From NCBI RefSeq assembly GCF_002847345.1, contig NZ_LXFV01000010.1, forward strand, positions 1 to 64,000: a DNA stretch of 64,000 nucleotides. The letters are read 5' to 3'. This document shows positions 13,110-23,188 of the stretch, piece by piece. Made by a program: the position numbers and the translations under genes. The notes beneath the pieces were generated by a model. That model had not been told where the DNA came from. It saw nothing but the letters and a program-made list of their open reading frames with translations, and made no database searches. The DNA is from Pectobacterium peruviense. Lineage in GTDB: Bacteria > Pseudomonadota > Gammaproteobacteria > Enterobacterales > Enterobacteriaceae. Every line of letters starts with the position of its first letter. Within the stretch, counting starts at the first letter, position 1.

Positions 13110-13928
13110 TTATTTAGCGGTTTTCTCTGCGGCGGCTGGTTTCTCAGCTTTCGCATCATCGGCTGCTTTCAGGTCAGCTTCAGATTTAATGTCCAACAGT
13201 TCAACGTCAAACACCAGCGTAGAGTTAGCCGGAATGCCAGGCACGCCGGTTTCACCATAGGCCAGCGCTGGTGGGATAGCCAGCTTGATTTTTCCGCCTT
13301 TCTTAACGTGCTTCAGACCTTCAGTCCAACCTGGGATCACACCGTCCAGACGGAAAGAAAGCGGCTCACCACGTTTGTAGGAGTTATCGAACTCGCTACC
13401 GTCAACCAGCGTACCCTTGTAGTTAACGACTACGGTATCGCTGTCTTTCGGCGCGCTGCCGCTACCTTCTTTCTCAACCTGATACAGAAGGCCAGATTCA
13501 GTTTTCTTCACGCCTTTTTCTTTGGCGAAGGACTCAAGATACTTGGTGCCTTTATCAGCGTTATCTTTCGCATCTTGCTTCATCTTGGCTTCAGCAGCAG
13601 CTTTTACTTTACCTTCAAAGCCTTGCAGCGTTTTTTCGATTTCTTCGTCAGTCAGCTTGCTCTTATCAGCAAAGGCATCCTGAACGCCAGCAATCAGCTG
13701 ATCCTTATCCAGTTTGATACCTAATTTTTCTTGCTCTTTCAGAGAGTTATCCATATAACGCCCTAAAGATGCACCTAACGCATAAGCCGCTGCCTGCTCA
13801 TCGTTCTTGAATTTGGCTGCCGCAGTGCTCTCAGACGCCTGTGCTTTGTCTGCCGCCAGAGCCTGGCCCGCGTTCAGAGCCAGAGCCATCGTTGTTGCTA
13901 ACAGCGTTACTTTAAACAGTGATTTCAT
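13110..13928 (-). CDS. fkpA: Periplasmic FKBP-type peptidyl-prolyl isomerase FkpA
   Basis: FkpA is a periplasmic chaperone and prolyl isomerase that helps fold envelope proteins. The 272-residue precursor starts MKSLFKVTLLATTMALAL with a signal peptide probably cleaved after ...GQALA. It has a helical dimerisation domain (about 35-140) and a C-terminal FKBP domain (VVNYKGTLVDGSEFDNS, GVIPGWTEGLKHVKKGGK, PPALAYGETGVPGIPANSTLVFDVELL). I chose the ATG at 13926-13928, preceded by GGAG; an open frame runs nine codons further. In E. coli fkpA is next to yheO; here two accessory modules lie between them. Confidence 0.97.
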   Translation of the reverse strand: MKSLFKVTLLATTMALALNAGQALAADKAQASESTAAAKFKNDEQAAAYALGASLGRYMDNSLKEQEKLGIKLDKDQLIAGVQDAFADKSKLTDEEIEKTLQGFEGKVKAAAEAKMKQDAKDNADKGTKYLESFAKEKGVKKTESGLLYQVEKEGSGSAPKDSDTVVVNYKGTLVDGSEFDNSYKRGEPLSFRLDGVIPGWTEGLKHVKKGGKIKLAIPPALAYGETGVPGIPANSTLVFDVELLDIKSEADLKAADDAKAEKPAAAEKTAK

Positions 13929-14210
13929 CCATTTCTCCAGCATCTGGAGCGACACGCTCCAGCCATCATTAAAATAAATTCGCGCCTACTATAACTGTGC
14001 GGACGAAGACAACACAACGACGCACTCGACAATCCTTTGATAAAAAACGTCAGGAAGCTTTTCCGACACCATTTGTATCGTCCTAAGGCCATCTGGCAAC
14101 GATATGCCCCATTCCGGATACGTCATTGCGCCCTACTGCGACCGTTTTTACTACCAGAAGTTTCCGCTTTCTGACAAACTCGCGGGTAACAAGAAGTAAG
14201 GGGAACACCG

Positions 14211-14429
14211 ATGTCACCATCAGCACTCGAAGAACGGCTTGAACAATTGGAAAGCCGACAGGCCTTTCAGGAATTAACCATAGAAGACCTTAACCAAACG
14301 GTGATTCAACACGAGCGGGAAATTAGCCGCTTGCGTGAGCACGTCCGTCTACTCACCGACAGACTGCGCAATCAGCAAACGTCGCTTGTTGCTTCCCAGT
14401 CGGAAGAAACGCCACCACCGCATTATTGA
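14211..14429 (+). CDS. slyX: SlyX family protein
   Basis: This 72-residue protein is almost entirely predicted coiled coil ([20 protein letters not shown], then LRNQQ) and ends in the conserved ETPPPHY. It lies between fkpA and slyD as in E. coli. The function of SlyX is not established; the name comes from its neighbour slyD. Confidence 0.94.
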   Translation: MSPSALEERLEQLESRQAFQELTIEDLNQTVIQHEREISRLREHVRLLTDRLRNQQTSLVASQSEETPPPHY

Positions 14430-14487
14430 GGCCCGAGCCACGTGGTATCTGCGCTTACTCTATCGGTGCTTACTACAGGCCAGATAT

Positions 14488-14528
14488 AAAAAAACCTCAG
14501 GTGATATTCATCAACCTGAGGTTTTTTT
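14488..14528. terminator. Bidirectional terminator between slyX and slyD
   Basis: The stem ACCTCAGGT/ACCTGAGGT is flanked by A6-7 on the left and T7 on the right, so it can end slyX on the plus strand and slyD on the minus strand. Confidence 0.92.
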
Positions 14529-14552
14529 ATGCACTACAACTAATTAGTGTAA

Positions 14553-15137
14553 TTAGTGGCAGCCACATCCACCGTTGCCGCCGCAGCCGCCTTTACCATG
14601 TTGGTGATCATGGTCATGATCGTGGTCATGGCCGTGACCGCCACAGCAGCCGTCGCCGTGTTCATGATCGTGTTCGCCATGAACGTGACCGTGAGCCAAT
14701 TCTTCTTCCGTCGCTTCGCGAATGGCAATCACTTCAACGTGGAAGCTCAGATTCTGGCCTGCCAGCATGTGGTTGCCGTCGACAACAACGTGCTCATCTT
14801 CAACTTCGGTGATTTCAACTGGAACTGGACCCTGATCGGTCTCAGCCAGGAAACGCATGCCAACCTGCAACTCATCAACGCCCATAAAGACATCTTTTGG
14901 TACGCGCTGAACCAAATTCTCATCATAGTTGCCGTAAGCGTCGCTGGAACCAATGTTCACATCAAACGTTTCGCCAGCTTCACGGCCTTCCAACGCGGTT
15001 TCCAGACCTGAAATCAGGGAACCGTGACCATGCAGATAGTCCAACGGCGCGCTCACCGGAGACTCATCAACCAACACACCGTCTTCTGTACGTACCTGAT
15101 AGGCCAGGCTGACCACCAGATCTTTTGCTACTTTCAT
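14553..15137 (-). CDS. slyD: FKBP-type prolyl isomerase and metallochaperone SlyD
   Basis: SlyD is a cytoplasmic prolyl isomerase and chaperone that also stores nickel for hydrogenase maturation. The 194-residue protein has a split FKBP domain (YQVRTEDGVLVDES near the start, LIPGLETALEG-like LISGLETALEGREAG) with an inserted IF chaperone domain (about 70-125). The C-terminal tail is rich in His and Cys: GHVHGEHDHEHGDGCC, then HDHDHDHDH, then GGCGGNGGCGCH. The tail is a typical SlyD metal-binding region. Confidence 0.97.
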   Translation of the reverse strand: MKVAKDLVVSLAYQVRTEDGVLVDESPVSAPLDYLHGHGSLISGLETALEGREAGETFDVNIGSSDAYGNYDENLVQRVPKDVFMGVDELQVGMRFLAETDQGPVPVEITEVEDEHVVVDGNHMLAGQNLSFHVEVIAIREATEEELAHGHVHGEHDHEHGDGCCGGHGHDHDHDHDHQHGKGGCGGNGGCGCH

Positions 15138-15257
15138 GATATCTCCTACCGTTGGAAATCAAACTGGCGCAAATTGTAGCTGAAAAATGTCCCTATGTAC
15201 CGTCTGGAATCAAAAAACGTCAACGGTTGGTGACAATGCCACCATGACATTCATCCA

Positions 15258-15452
15258 TCATTCTGGCCGGAAGATCCCGATAATATCGCTAGCTTGCGGG
15301 GCGGGTGCCGTCGTGGGTTCATCTGCCCGACTCTGGCGATATCCGCACTTTACGCACACCACCACCTCAGCCTCATCCTCTCGTCCAACCGCTAGCGTGT
15401 CCTGAGCCTGACACGTCGGGCACACCGCCCCGGCAATAAAACGTTTACGCAT
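15258..15452 (-). CDS. yheV: YheV-family putative zinc ribbon protein
   Basis: This 64-residue protein has two CxxC knuckles (CPTCQ and CVKCG, about 20 residues apart) and ends in IIGIFRPE, as in E. coli YheV. I chose the ATG at 15450-15452, preceded by GGGAG. It follows kefB by 76 bases in the same orientation and is probably co-transcribed with the kef genes. The function is unknown; a zinc-binding role is inferred from the cysteines. Confidence 0.9.
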   Translation of the reverse strand: MRKRFIAGAVCPTCQAQDTLAVGREDEAEVVVCVKCGYRQSRADEPTTAPAPQASDIIGIFRPE

Positions 15453-15528
15453 GCTCGCTCCCACTTCTCTCCGTTCCAGCACCTATAACCTAGAACCTAG
15501 AACCTATTCAGATAGGCGTTATTGATTC

Positions 15529-17340
15529 TTACTCGTCGTCCTCATCCCACACACTTGGCCGACGACGCTCACGCTGCATTTCCCGCTGGAAAATATCTTC
15601 CAGCTCACGGCGCGCCTCTTTTACACGAGAAATCTGTGCGACATCTCCCGTCAGTTGCGGTACCAGCTCACGCAGCATACGCATATCAAGGCGGCGAAAA
15701 TGCTGTTGCGCGCGCATCGCCTGATGGGGATGCATGCCTAACGTTACCAATGTTTTCCGCCCCAATTCCAGGGCGCTGGAAAAGGTTTCACGCGAGAAAT
15801 GCCTTACGCCAGTTTGCAGCAACTCATGGGCTTCAACACGTCCACGCGCCCGTGCCAAAATCTCCAAATTCGGAAAATGTTGCTGGCACAGATGTACAAT
15901 TTCCATCGTATCTTCCGGCGTATTACAGGTAATCACAATCGATCGTGCTTTATCTGCTCCCGCCGAACGCAGCAGTTCCAGTTCCGTGGCATCACCATAA
16001 TAAACTTTATAACCATAGCTGCGCATCAGGCTGACGGCGCTGATATCGCGCTCCAGAACCGTAATCCGCATTTTGTTCGCCATGAGCAAACGGCTGATCA
16101 CCTGTCCAAAACGTCCGAAGCCCACCACAATGACCTGCGGTTCGTCGTCTTCGACATACGGTTTCTCATCCGGCACATCCTGCACGTTATAACGACGCGC
16201 CAGAATGCGGTCTATCACCTGCATCAGTAGAGGCGTCGTCATCATCGATAGCGTCACCGTCACCAGCAACAGCGGCAGTTGCTCACCTTTCAATACGTTG
16301 AATGAAGCCGCAGCGGAAAACAGAACGAAAGCGAACTCGCCGCCCTGACTCAGCACGCCAGCAAACTGCAAGCGTTCGGAACGGCGCATTCGGTTAATCC
16401 GCGCAAGGAGATAAAGTACAGCTGCTTTCACCGCTACCAGCACCAATACCGCAATCATAATCTTCACGATGTGGGTGTAGAGGATCCCGAGATTTAGCGC
16501 CATTCCTACAGAAATAAAGAACAGCCCAAGCAGCAACCCTTTGAACGGTTCAATCGCAATTTCCAGTTCATGCCGATACTCACTTTCCGCCAGCAGAATA
16601 CCGGCGATAAAGGTGCCTAACGCCATAGAAAGACCTAATGCTTCCATAAACAGCGCAGAACCTAGCACCAGCAACAACGCAGCGGCAGTGAATACTTCGC
16701 GCACGCCGGATGCCGCAATAAAACGGAACAGCGGACGTACCAGATAGCGCCCACCGATTAGCATGCCGAGAAACGCAGCAACCTTCAGTCCAATCCGTTC
16801 CCAATCGCCGAAGTCACCCTGCACCCCAGCGAGAATAGGAATCAACGCCAACGCGGGAATCACCGCAAGATCTTGAAAAAGCAGCACAGAAAAGCCAAGC
16901 TGTCCCGATTCATTGCGGTTCATGCCTTTTTCGCGCATCAGTTGCAGCGCCATGGCCGTTGACGACATCGCCAGCCCCACACCACCAATCAGCGCAGACT
17001 GCCACGAGAAATCAGTCAGATATAAGGCTCCGCCTAAAATCAACGCGCTGAGGCCAACCTGAGCCGCCCCAACGCCGAAGATTGAACGACGTAGCGTCCA
17101 CAGCTTTCCCGGATTCAATTCCAGACCGATGATGAACATCAGGAAAACTACACCCAGCTCCGAAAAGTGCAGGATAGCTTCCACGTCACGGATAAAGCCG
17201 AGCCCCCAAGGGCCAATGGCGATCCCGGCGATCAAATAGCCCAATACGGCGCCAATCCCTAATCGGGCAGCGATCGGTACGGCTACTACCGCCACAAACA
17301 AAAACAAGACTCCGGCAGTCAGTAGCGCAGAACTCTCCAT
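15529..17340 (-). CDS. kefB: Glutathione-regulated potassium efflux antiporter KefB
   Basis: KefB exchanges K+ for H+ when glutathione adducts of electrophiles form, acidifying the cytoplasm to protect the cell. The 603-residue protein has an N-terminal CPA2 antiporter domain of about 12 membrane segments (residues 5-375) with the motif [13 protein letters not shown] cytoplasmic RCK domain follows (about 400-520: [33 protein letters not shown]). The ATG at 17338-17340 lies one base after the kefG stop (TAATATG) and matches the usual length of 601. Its ancillary subunit KefG is encoded immediately upstream. Confidence 0.97.
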   Translation of the reverse strand: MESSALLTAGVLFLFVAVVAVPIAARLGIGAVLGYLIAGIAIGPWGLGFIRDVEAILHFSELGVVFLMFIIGLELNPGKLWTLRRSIFGVGAAQVGLSALILGGALYLTDFSWQSALIGGVGLAMSSTAMALQLMREKGMNRNESGQLGFSVLLFQDLAVIPALALIPILAGVQGDFGDWERIGLKVAAFLGMLIGGRYLVRPLFRFIAASGVREVFTAAALLLVLGSALFMEALGLSMALGTFIAGILLAESEYRHELEIAIEPFKGLLLGLFFISVGMALNLGILYTHIVKIMIAVLVLVAVKAAVLYLLARINRMRRSERLQFAGVLSQGGEFAFVLFSAAASFNVLKGEQLPLLLVTVTLSMMTTPLLMQVIDRILARRYNVQDVPDEKPYVEDDEPQVIVVGFGRFGQVISRLLMANKMRITVLERDISAVSLMRSYGYKVYYGDATELELLRSAGADKARSIVITCNTPEDTMEIVHLCQQHFPNLEILARARGRVEAHELLQTGVRHFSRETFSSALELGRKTLVTLGMHPHQAMRAQQHFRRLDMRMLRELVPQLTGDVAQISRVKEARRELEDIFQREMQRERRRPSVWDEDDE

Positions 17341-17341
17341 A

Positions 17342-17896
17342 TTAGCGTTCCTCTTCAGATAAAGGTGAGGATAGCCATTCACCGTAAGCTCTGGCTTGAC
17401 TCGATAACACATCGGGCTGTAAACGACGTGCCCAGTAAACAATCATGGGGCGCATCCAGTGCATACGGCACATGGCGGCCGTCAGCTCAAACGGGCGTAG
17501 CAAATCTTCCATCGGGTAGCGATTATTGCCATCCGCATGGTAGGCATCTTCCGGTTCGCCGGTCGTAATCACCGAACGCCAGTATTTGCCCGCCAATGCA
17601 TTGCCGCCAATCCCATTGGCAAAACCACGGGATAACACCCTATCGAGCCACTCTTTCAGTAAAGCCGGACAGCTATAGGTGTAAAACGGGTGTTGGAAAA
17701 CAATGATCTGATGCTCGCGCAGCAACTGTTGTTCGTGATGAATATCGATAAAAAAATCAGGATAGTGTGCATAAAGATCGTGCACGGTTACATTTGCCAA
17801 CTGCTGCGCCGGTTGCAATAAGACGCGGTTTGCGACCGAGTCCTGTGGTTCCGGATGGGCATACAGCAGCAAAATCTTCGGTGGCTGCGACATCAT
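17342..17896 (-). CDS. kefG: KefB ancillary protein KefG
   Basis: KefG is a flavodoxin-like protein of the NQO1/KefF family, needed for full KefB activity. The 184-residue product shows [11 protein letters not shown] near the N-terminus, [10 protein letters not shown], the FMN-site segment [21 protein letters not shown] and [11 protein letters not shown] chose the first ATG of an ATGATG pair after GGAGGGGA. It is adjacent to kefB and both are transcribed leftward. Confidence 0.95.
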   Translation of the reverse strand: MMSQPPKILLLYAHPEPQDSVANRVLLQPAQQLANVTVHDLYAHYPDFFIDIHHEQQLLREHQIIVFQHPFYTYSCPALLKEWLDRVLSRGFANGIGGNALAGKYWRSVITTGEPEDAYHADGNNRYPMEDLLRPFELTAAMCRMHWMRPMIVYWARRLQPDVLSSQARAYGEWLSSPLSEEER

Positions 17897-18018
17897 TCCC
17901 CTCCAAAGCGTCGTCATGATAATCGTTTTCCGTTACCATGCAGCGCAACGACTAAAAACAGGACACCCCGTGTCCTGATATGTCCATAATTTAACATACT
18001 CTGAACATACGGCGCTTT

Positions 18019-19926
18019 ATGATTGTTTTCTCTTCGCTGCAAATTCGACGTGGTGTACGCGTTCTGATCGACAACGCGACAGCAACGGTTAATCCTGGCC
18101 AGAAAGTCGGTCTGGTTGGCAAAAATGGCTGTGGTAAATCTACGCTGCTGTCATTACTCAAAGGTGAAATCACCGCCGACGGTGGTAGCGCGACATTCCC
18201 ACAAAACTGGTCACTGGCCTGGGTCAATCAGGAAACCCCAGCATTGGACAAACCGGCGCTGGACTACGTCATTGACGGTGACCGCGAGTTTCGTCAACTG
18301 GAAGCCGCGTTACAGACCGCCAACGAAGAGAACGACGGCAACGCTATTGCCACCCTGCACGGCAAACTGGATGCCATTCAGGCTTGGACGATACAAGCCA
18401 GAGCGTCGAGCCTGCTCAGCGGATTAGGGTTTTCTCAGCCACAGTTGCAACAGCCTGTCAGCGCCTTTTCCGGCGGCTGGCGGATGCGTCTGAATCTGGC
18501 ACAGGCGCTGATTTGCCGTTCAGACTTGCTGCTGCTGGATGAACCGACCAACCACCTCGATCTGGATGCGGTAATCTGGCTGGAGAAATGGCTGAAAAAC
18601 TACGCTGGTACTCTGGTTCTGATCTCGCACGACCGTGACTTCCTCGATCCGGTAGTGACCAAGATTCTGCACATCGAGCAACAGTCGCTCAACGAGTACA
18701 CCGGCAACTATTCCTCGTTTGAACGCCAGCGCGCTACCCGTCTCGCACAGCAGCAATCGCTTTATGAGCACCAACAGGAACGTGTCGCGCATCTACAACA
18801 CTACATTGATCGGTTCCGTGCGCAAGCGACCAAAGCCAAGCAGGCCCAAAGCCGAATAAAAATGCTGGAACGCATGGAGATGATTGCGCCGGCGCATGTC
18901 GATAACCCTTTCCGCTTCAGCTTTCGCGCCCCGGAGTCGTTGCCCAATCCTCTCATGAAGATGGAAAAGGTCAGCGCAGGCTACAACGACACGCTGATTC
19001 TCGAATCCATCAAACTCAATTTAGTGCCAGGCTCCCGCATCGGGCTGCTTGGCCATAACGGCGCGGGTAAATCAACGCTGATCAAGCTGCTTGCTGGCAC
19101 GCTTGCCCCGCTGAAAGGGGAAATTGGGCTCGCGAAAGGCGTTAAGCTCGGTTATTTCGCCCAGCATCAGCTAGAGTTCCTGCGTGCAGACGAGTCACCC
19201 TTGCAACATCTGGTACGTCTGGCAGAACGAGAAACAGAGCAGCAACTGCGCGACTACCTCGGCGGCTTCGGTTTTCAGGGCGACAAAGTCACCGAGATCA
19301 CCGAGCGCTTCTCCGGCGGCGAAAAAGCCCGTCTGGTGCTGGCGCTGATCGTCTGGCAGCGTCCGAATCTCCTACTACTCGACGAACCGACCAACCACCT
19401 CGATCTGGATATGCGTCAGGCATTGACCGAAGCGCTAATCGATTTTGAAGGCGCGCTGGTTGTCGTCTCGCACGATCGACACCTGATCCGTTCCACCACC
19501 GACGATCTCTATCTGGTACACGACCAAAAAGTCGAACCGTTCGATGGCGACTTGGAAGACTACCAACAGTGGCTGGTCGGCCTTCAACGTCAGGAAAATG
19601 CGGCCGATGAAACGCCAAAAGAAAATGCCGCCAATAGCGCGCAGGGTAGAAAAGATCAGAAACGTCGCGAAGCCGAGTTGAGAACGCAAACGCAGCCGCT
19701 GCGTAAGCAGATCACCAAGCTTGAACAGCAGATGGAAAAACTGGGAGAAACGCTCGCAGCACTGGAAGCTCGGCTGGCGGACAGTGCCATCTATGATATC
19801 AGCCGCAAAGCCGAACTCACCGACTGCCTGCAACAGCAAACCAAAGTTAAAATCGAGCTGGAAGAAACAGAGCTGTCCTGGCTAGACGCGCAGGAACAGC
19901 TAGAGCAGATGATGCAAAGCGAGTAA
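18019..19926 (+). CDS. yheS: ABC-F family ATPase YheS
   Basis: ABC-F proteins are soluble tandem ATPases acting on the ribosome. The 635-residue protein has two nucleotide-binding domains with Walker A GLVGKNGCGKST and GLLGHNGAGKST and signatures FSGGWRM and FSGGEKA. Each has the Walker B DEPTNHLDLD typical of the family. A charged linker (about 240-300) and a C-terminal coiled coil (about 540-632) follow the family layout. It is divergent from kefG. The exact ribosomal substrate or stalling context is not visible. Confidence 0.95.
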   Translation: MIVFSSLQIRRGVRVLIDNATATVNPGQKVGLVGKNGCGKSTLLSLLKGEITADGGSATFPQNWSLAWVNQETPALDKPALDYVIDGDREFRQLEAALQTANEENDGNAIATLHGKLDAIQAWTIQARASSLLSGLGFSQPQLQQPVSAFSGGWRMRLNLAQALICRSDLLLLDEPTNHLDLDAVIWLEKWLKNYAGTLVLISHDRDFLDPVVTKILHIEQQSLNEYTGNYSSFERQRATRLAQQQSLYEHQQERVAHLQHYIDRFRAQATKAKQAQSRIKMLERMEMIAPAHVDNPFRFSFRAPESLPNPLMKMEKVSAGYNDTLILESIKLNLVPGSRIGLLGHNGAGKSTLIKLLAGTLAPLKGEIGLAKGVKLGYFAQHQLEFLRADESPLQHLVRLAERETEQQLRDYLGGFGFQGDKVTEITERFSGGEKARLVLALIVWQRPNLLLLDEPTNHLDLDMRQALTEALIDFEGALVVVSHDRHLIRSTTDDLYLVHDQKVEPFDGDLEDYQQWLVGLQRQENAADETPKENAANSAQGRKDQKRREAELRTQTQPLRKQITKLEQQMEKLGETLAALEARLADSAIYDISRKAELTDCLQQQTKVKIELEETELSWLDAQEQLEQMMQSE

Positions 19927-19940
19927 GTGGTATTTCCCTA

Positions 19941-19978
19941 CGAGCGGGTAGCCCCCGCTCGCTTTCCCACGTTTTTCT
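19941..19978 (+). terminator. Probable terminator of yheS
   Basis: The stem CGAGCGGG/CCCGCTCG (19941-19948 and 19954-19961) has a five-base loop and lies 14 bases after the yheS stop. The T-rich stretch after it (CTTTCCCACGTTTTTC) is interrupted, so efficiency is uncertain. Confidence 0.6.
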
Positions 19979-20149
19979 TTCCTTCTCACGACATTATCTT
20001 AAAAAGTGATGATAAAGCGCATTGAGCGCAATATTCCCCCAAGGTAATATTTAGTGATTAATCTACTGATTTCTACACACTTACCTATTCACTGACATTG
20101 AAGGCCGCAAGGCATAAAACGGCCGGACAATAAGGCAAGGACAATATTT

Positions 20150-21334
20150 ATGATGGAAAATACGCCGTCTGTTTCTACTGATTCGCTCTCTGCTACGCTC
20201 ACAGCTTCCGGCAACAACGCCGTCACCACGACAGCAAGCGATGCGTTATCTGAATTAAACATGTCGCAACTTAGCGAGCAGGAAAAAAGCGAAGTCTCGG
20301 TACTGGTCAATAAAATTGATATTACTGACCCTATGCTTTCCATCTCTTATGCAGCAAACACGATGGGTAATATTTCGCGCTTTTCAGAATCCTTAATGCA
20401 AGAAGTCAGAGCGAAGGATGCAGGCGTGATTGGTGAACAGTTGACAGACCTTCTGATGAAAGTAAAGTCGGTTGACCTCACCGTTTTTGACACTAAGCAA
20501 AGCTTCCTCGCCTCATTCCCATTGATAGGGAAATTGTTCAGCACCATCCAACGTACGCTGCTGGAGTATCAAACGCTGGCGCAGCAGGTTGATACCGTTT
20601 CTAAAAAACTCGAAAGCGCCATGATGGAGCTATTGCGCAATATCTCCACGCTGGAACAGCTTTTCATACGCAACCGCGAGTATTTTCAACAAATCACGCT
20701 GCATATCATTGCCGGTAAACAGAAATTGGCAGCCATTCAGTCTGGCGATCTGACCGCCGCACAGGAAAAAGCACAGCGTACCAACGACCCGATGGATATG
20801 CAGTACGTGCGTGATTTAGTGAGCAACATACAGCGCTTTGAAAGACGACTACACGACCTGATGATGTCACGCACCATCGCGATCCAAACCGCGCCTCAAA
20901 TTCGTTTGATGCAAAGTAATAGCCAGTCGCTCGCCGAGAAAATTCAGAGCAGCATTCTCTCTACGATCCCGTTGTGGAAGAGCCAGATCGTGATGGCGAT
21001 AACGCTGCATTCACAGCGCAAATCGGCAAAACTGCAAAAAGAAGTCTCTGATACCACCAATGCCATGCTGAGGAGAAATGCAGAAATGCTCCAGCTCGGT
21101 ACCGTTGAAACCGCGCGGGAAGTCGAACGCTCGATTGTGGACATCGAAACCTTACGCGAAGTGCAAAGCCGCCTTCTGAACACCATCGAAGAAACCGTCA
21201 CGATTGCCAATGACGCCAGAGTACGTCGCACTGATGTAGAGAAAGAACTGGGCACGATGGAAACAGAGCTAAGAACGCGTCTGGCCGAGATTGCAGCGAA
21301 CCAACAACACGCGATGCAGCAACGTTCTGCATAA
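20150..21334 (+). CDS. TelA-family toxic anion resistance protein
   Basis: The 394-residue protein is soluble, helical and rich in coiled coil, with TelA (PF05816) family features. These include NKIDITDPMLSISYAANTMG, SFLASFPLIGKLFSTIQR, LEQLFIRNREYFQQITLHI and the C-terminal MLRRNAEMLQLGTVETAREVERSIVDI. The family is linked to tellurite resistance in some plasmids and to envelope stress in Firmicutes, but its biochemical role is unclear. A membrane protein with an XpaC-like C-terminus follows 34 bases later, mirroring the xpaC-yaaN pairing in Bacillus. The pair is inserted between yheS and yheT, which are adjacent in E. coli. Confidence 0.85.
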   Translation: MMENTPSVSTDSLSATLTASGNNAVTTTASDALSELNMSQLSEQEKSEVSVLVNKIDITDPMLSISYAANTMGNISRFSESLMQEVRAKDAGVIGEQLTDLLMKVKSVDLTVFDTKQSFLASFPLIGKLFSTIQRTLLEYQTLAQQVDTVSKKLESAMMELLRNISTLEQLFIRNREYFQQITLHIIAGKQKLAAIQSGDLTAAQEKAQRTNDPMDMQYVRDLVSNIQRFERRLHDLMMSRTIAIQTAPQIRLMQSNSQSLAEKIQSSILSTIPLWKSQIVMAITLHSQRKSAKLQKEVSDTTNAMLRRNAEMLQLGTVETAREVERSIVDIETLREVQSRLLNTIEETVTIANDARVRRTDVEKELGTMETELRTRLAEIAANQQHAMQQRSA

Positions 21335-21368
21335 ATAATTTCGTTTTGATAAGTGGTCTTTATTGAAT

Positions 21369-22382
21369 ATGCAAAACGCATCTTCCCCTCCAGATGAGGG
21401 ATGGCAAAAGAAACTAGGTCGTTTGTGCCTGACGCTGCTTAAGCTCTGGGGATTAGTCTGCGCTGCTTTTATCGTCTCTACGCTCATCACTATAGTGTTT
21501 CTAGGTGAATTATATCCAGACCTCATGGCGGATAAAAACGTTCAAACCTGTGTTTTCATTGTGAATGCTTTCAGCTTAATTCTGCTGTGGTACGCCTTTA
21601 CACGGTCTCAGGTTGATATGATTTGGCCACTTGTGGCTGGCGTAATTTGGTTCATTGCGCATGATGCCCTATTCGTTCTGGGATGGATTGCCGTAGCGTG
21701 GTGGATAATCAAAGCATGCTCCGAGATTTCCCACCCTCGTCTCGGCACCGTTATCCAGTTTCTTTTAGTTTTCATCATCATCATGGGCTACACCGATGCA
21801 CATCAGTTTGGTGAACACCCTTTCTATAATACGGCCTTCGCCACGTGCATTGTGCTAGGTACGATGAGCCATTACCAAGGGAAAACGGCTTTCAAAATAA
21901 GGAAAGACCAACCCAAAACGCTCATTCCGGCACCAGCACCTATGTCGCCTCAACCTTCACCGGTCGTTATTACACCACCCGTTCAGGAAGCCGTTACATT
22001 TGAGAGCCGTATAGTACGGTTGCAAAACCTACAGAAGCTCCCCAGCGAGCTTCTCGACGAACTGAAAACGATCGTTGAGTATGCGCAGCTTATTGTCACG
22101 TGTATGAAGGAAGATCCCAAGGATGTTGAGCCGGGAACAGCGTTTCTTAATCGCTACCTTCCTGCCGTAGAAAAAGTGGCCGGTGAATTTGTCAGACTTT
22201 CCAACCAATTAGAGAAACATGGCAAATCAGACGATTTTCTGCTGAAGAATGTTACCGCACTGAAAGCGCTGGGCTCCGCCTTTCAACAACAACACGCACG
22301 ACTGCTGGAGAACGATACGCTGGATTTTGATGCAGAACTCAACCTTGTTGATAATCTATTAAAAACAGATGGTTATAAGTAA
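21369..22382 (+). CDS. Membrane protein with XpaC-like C-terminal domain
   Basis: I do not recognise a named orthologue. The 337-residue protein has about five or six membrane segments (roughly residues 20-185: LWGLVCAAFIVSTLITIVF, VFIVNAFSLILLWY, PLVAGVIWFIAHDALF, FLLVFIIIMGY). A proline-rich linker (about 195-215) leads to a helical C-terminal domain. That domain contains FLNRYLPAVEKVAGEFVRLSNQ, which resembles the XpaC family often encoded beside TelA proteins. I used the ATG at 21369; a TTG two codons upstream is possible. It probably works with the preceding TelA protein at the inner membrane. The XpaC assignment is tentative. Confidence 0.6.
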   Translation: MQNASSPPDEGWQKKLGRLCLTLLKLWGLVCAAFIVSTLITIVFLGELYPDLMADKNVQTCVFIVNAFSLILLWYAFTRSQVDMIWPLVAGVIWFIAHDALFVLGWIAVAWWIIKACSEISHPRLGTVIQFLLVFIIIMGYTDAHQFGEHPFYNTAFATCIVLGTMSHYQGKTAFKIRKDQPKTLIPAPAPMSPQPSPVVITPPVQEAVTFESRIVRLQNLQKLPSELLDELKTIVEYAQLIVTCMKEDPKDVEPGTAFLNRYLPAVEKVAGEFVRLSNQLEKHGKSDDFLLKNVTALKALGSAFQQQHARLLENDTLDFDAELNLVDNLLKTDGYK

Positions 22383-22479
22383 TCACTACTGATGGCATGC
22401 AGCCAACAGAGTGATTCTTAAGTCGCGGGCGAAAAACCGCTCGCGACTTTATCAAACCAGCATCAATGCCAGATCAGCA

Positions 22480-23082
22480 TTAATGCCAAATCAACAGTAC
22501 GCAAGCGGCGGTCAGCAGCCCCATTGATACGTTGAAGATAATCCACGCTTTCTTACTGCGCAGCAGTCGCCCAATCATCGTGCCGAATCCGAGCCAGATG
22601 ACACCGGACACCAGATTGACCAGCACAATGCCGATGCTTATCGCGATCACGGAATGGTTATAACCTTCACCAGCCAGACTAAAACTGGCAACCGCGCCCA
22701 GCGCCATGAGCCACGCTTTCGGATTCAGGAATTGCAGCAACCACCCTTGATAAAGCCGGATCGGTTGGGGCGGCGCAACGGACGTTTCCAGTCGTTCGTA
22801 AGCCGCCGTGGCGATTTTCCACGCCAGCCAGAGCAGATAGGCACTGCCGAGGACTTTCAGGATAAAATGCAGCGAAGGATAAATCAGAATCAAACCACCG
22901 ACGCCGAATGCCACCAGCAGCAAAATGCTCTGCATCCCCAGCATGATGCCGACCATCAGCCACAGTGAACGCATAAAGCCAAAATTCGCGCCCGAGGTGG
23001 TCAACAGCATATTATTCGGCCCCGGTGTGATAGCCGCTACCCACAAAAAACCCAACATCGAAAGAAATAAACTCAGTTCCAT
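22480..23082 (-). CDS. LysE/RhtB-family amino acid exporter
   Basis: This inner-membrane protein of 200 residues and about six TM segments has the LysE signature near the N-terminus (FLWVAAITPGPNNMLL, GANFGFMRSL) and a conserved QFLNPKAWLMALGA in the middle. I chose the ATG at 23080-23082, which gives the usual N-terminus; an AGGAG lies about 12 bases upstream. Family members export amino acids such as lysine, threonine or homoserine lactone; the substrate here is unknown. It converges with the XpaC-like gene and is divergent from yheT. Confidence 0.88.
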   Translation of the reverse strand: MELSLFLSMLGFLWVAAITPGPNNMLLTTSGANFGFMRSLWLMVGIMLGMQSILLLVAFGVGGLILIYPSLHFILKVLGSAYLLWLAWKIATAAYERLETSVAPPQPIRLYQGWLLQFLNPKAWLMALGAVASFSLAGEGYNHSVIAISIGIVLVNLVSGVIWLGFGTMIGRLLRSKKAWIIFNVSMGLLTAACVLLIWH

Positions 23083-23188
23083 TATTTGTGGGCGCTCCTG
23101 ACCCAAATGTCGTACCAACTGGCAGCATTGAAGCTAACAGTGTGATATTGATCGTACAAGAGCCGACAACAAGATTTTCATATCCTTT

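Noticed and set aside
14426-15011. Plus-strand open frames opposite slyD with repetitive His/Asp or Val/Met-rich translations
   Set aside because: They mirror the His-rich tail codons of slyD on the other strand.
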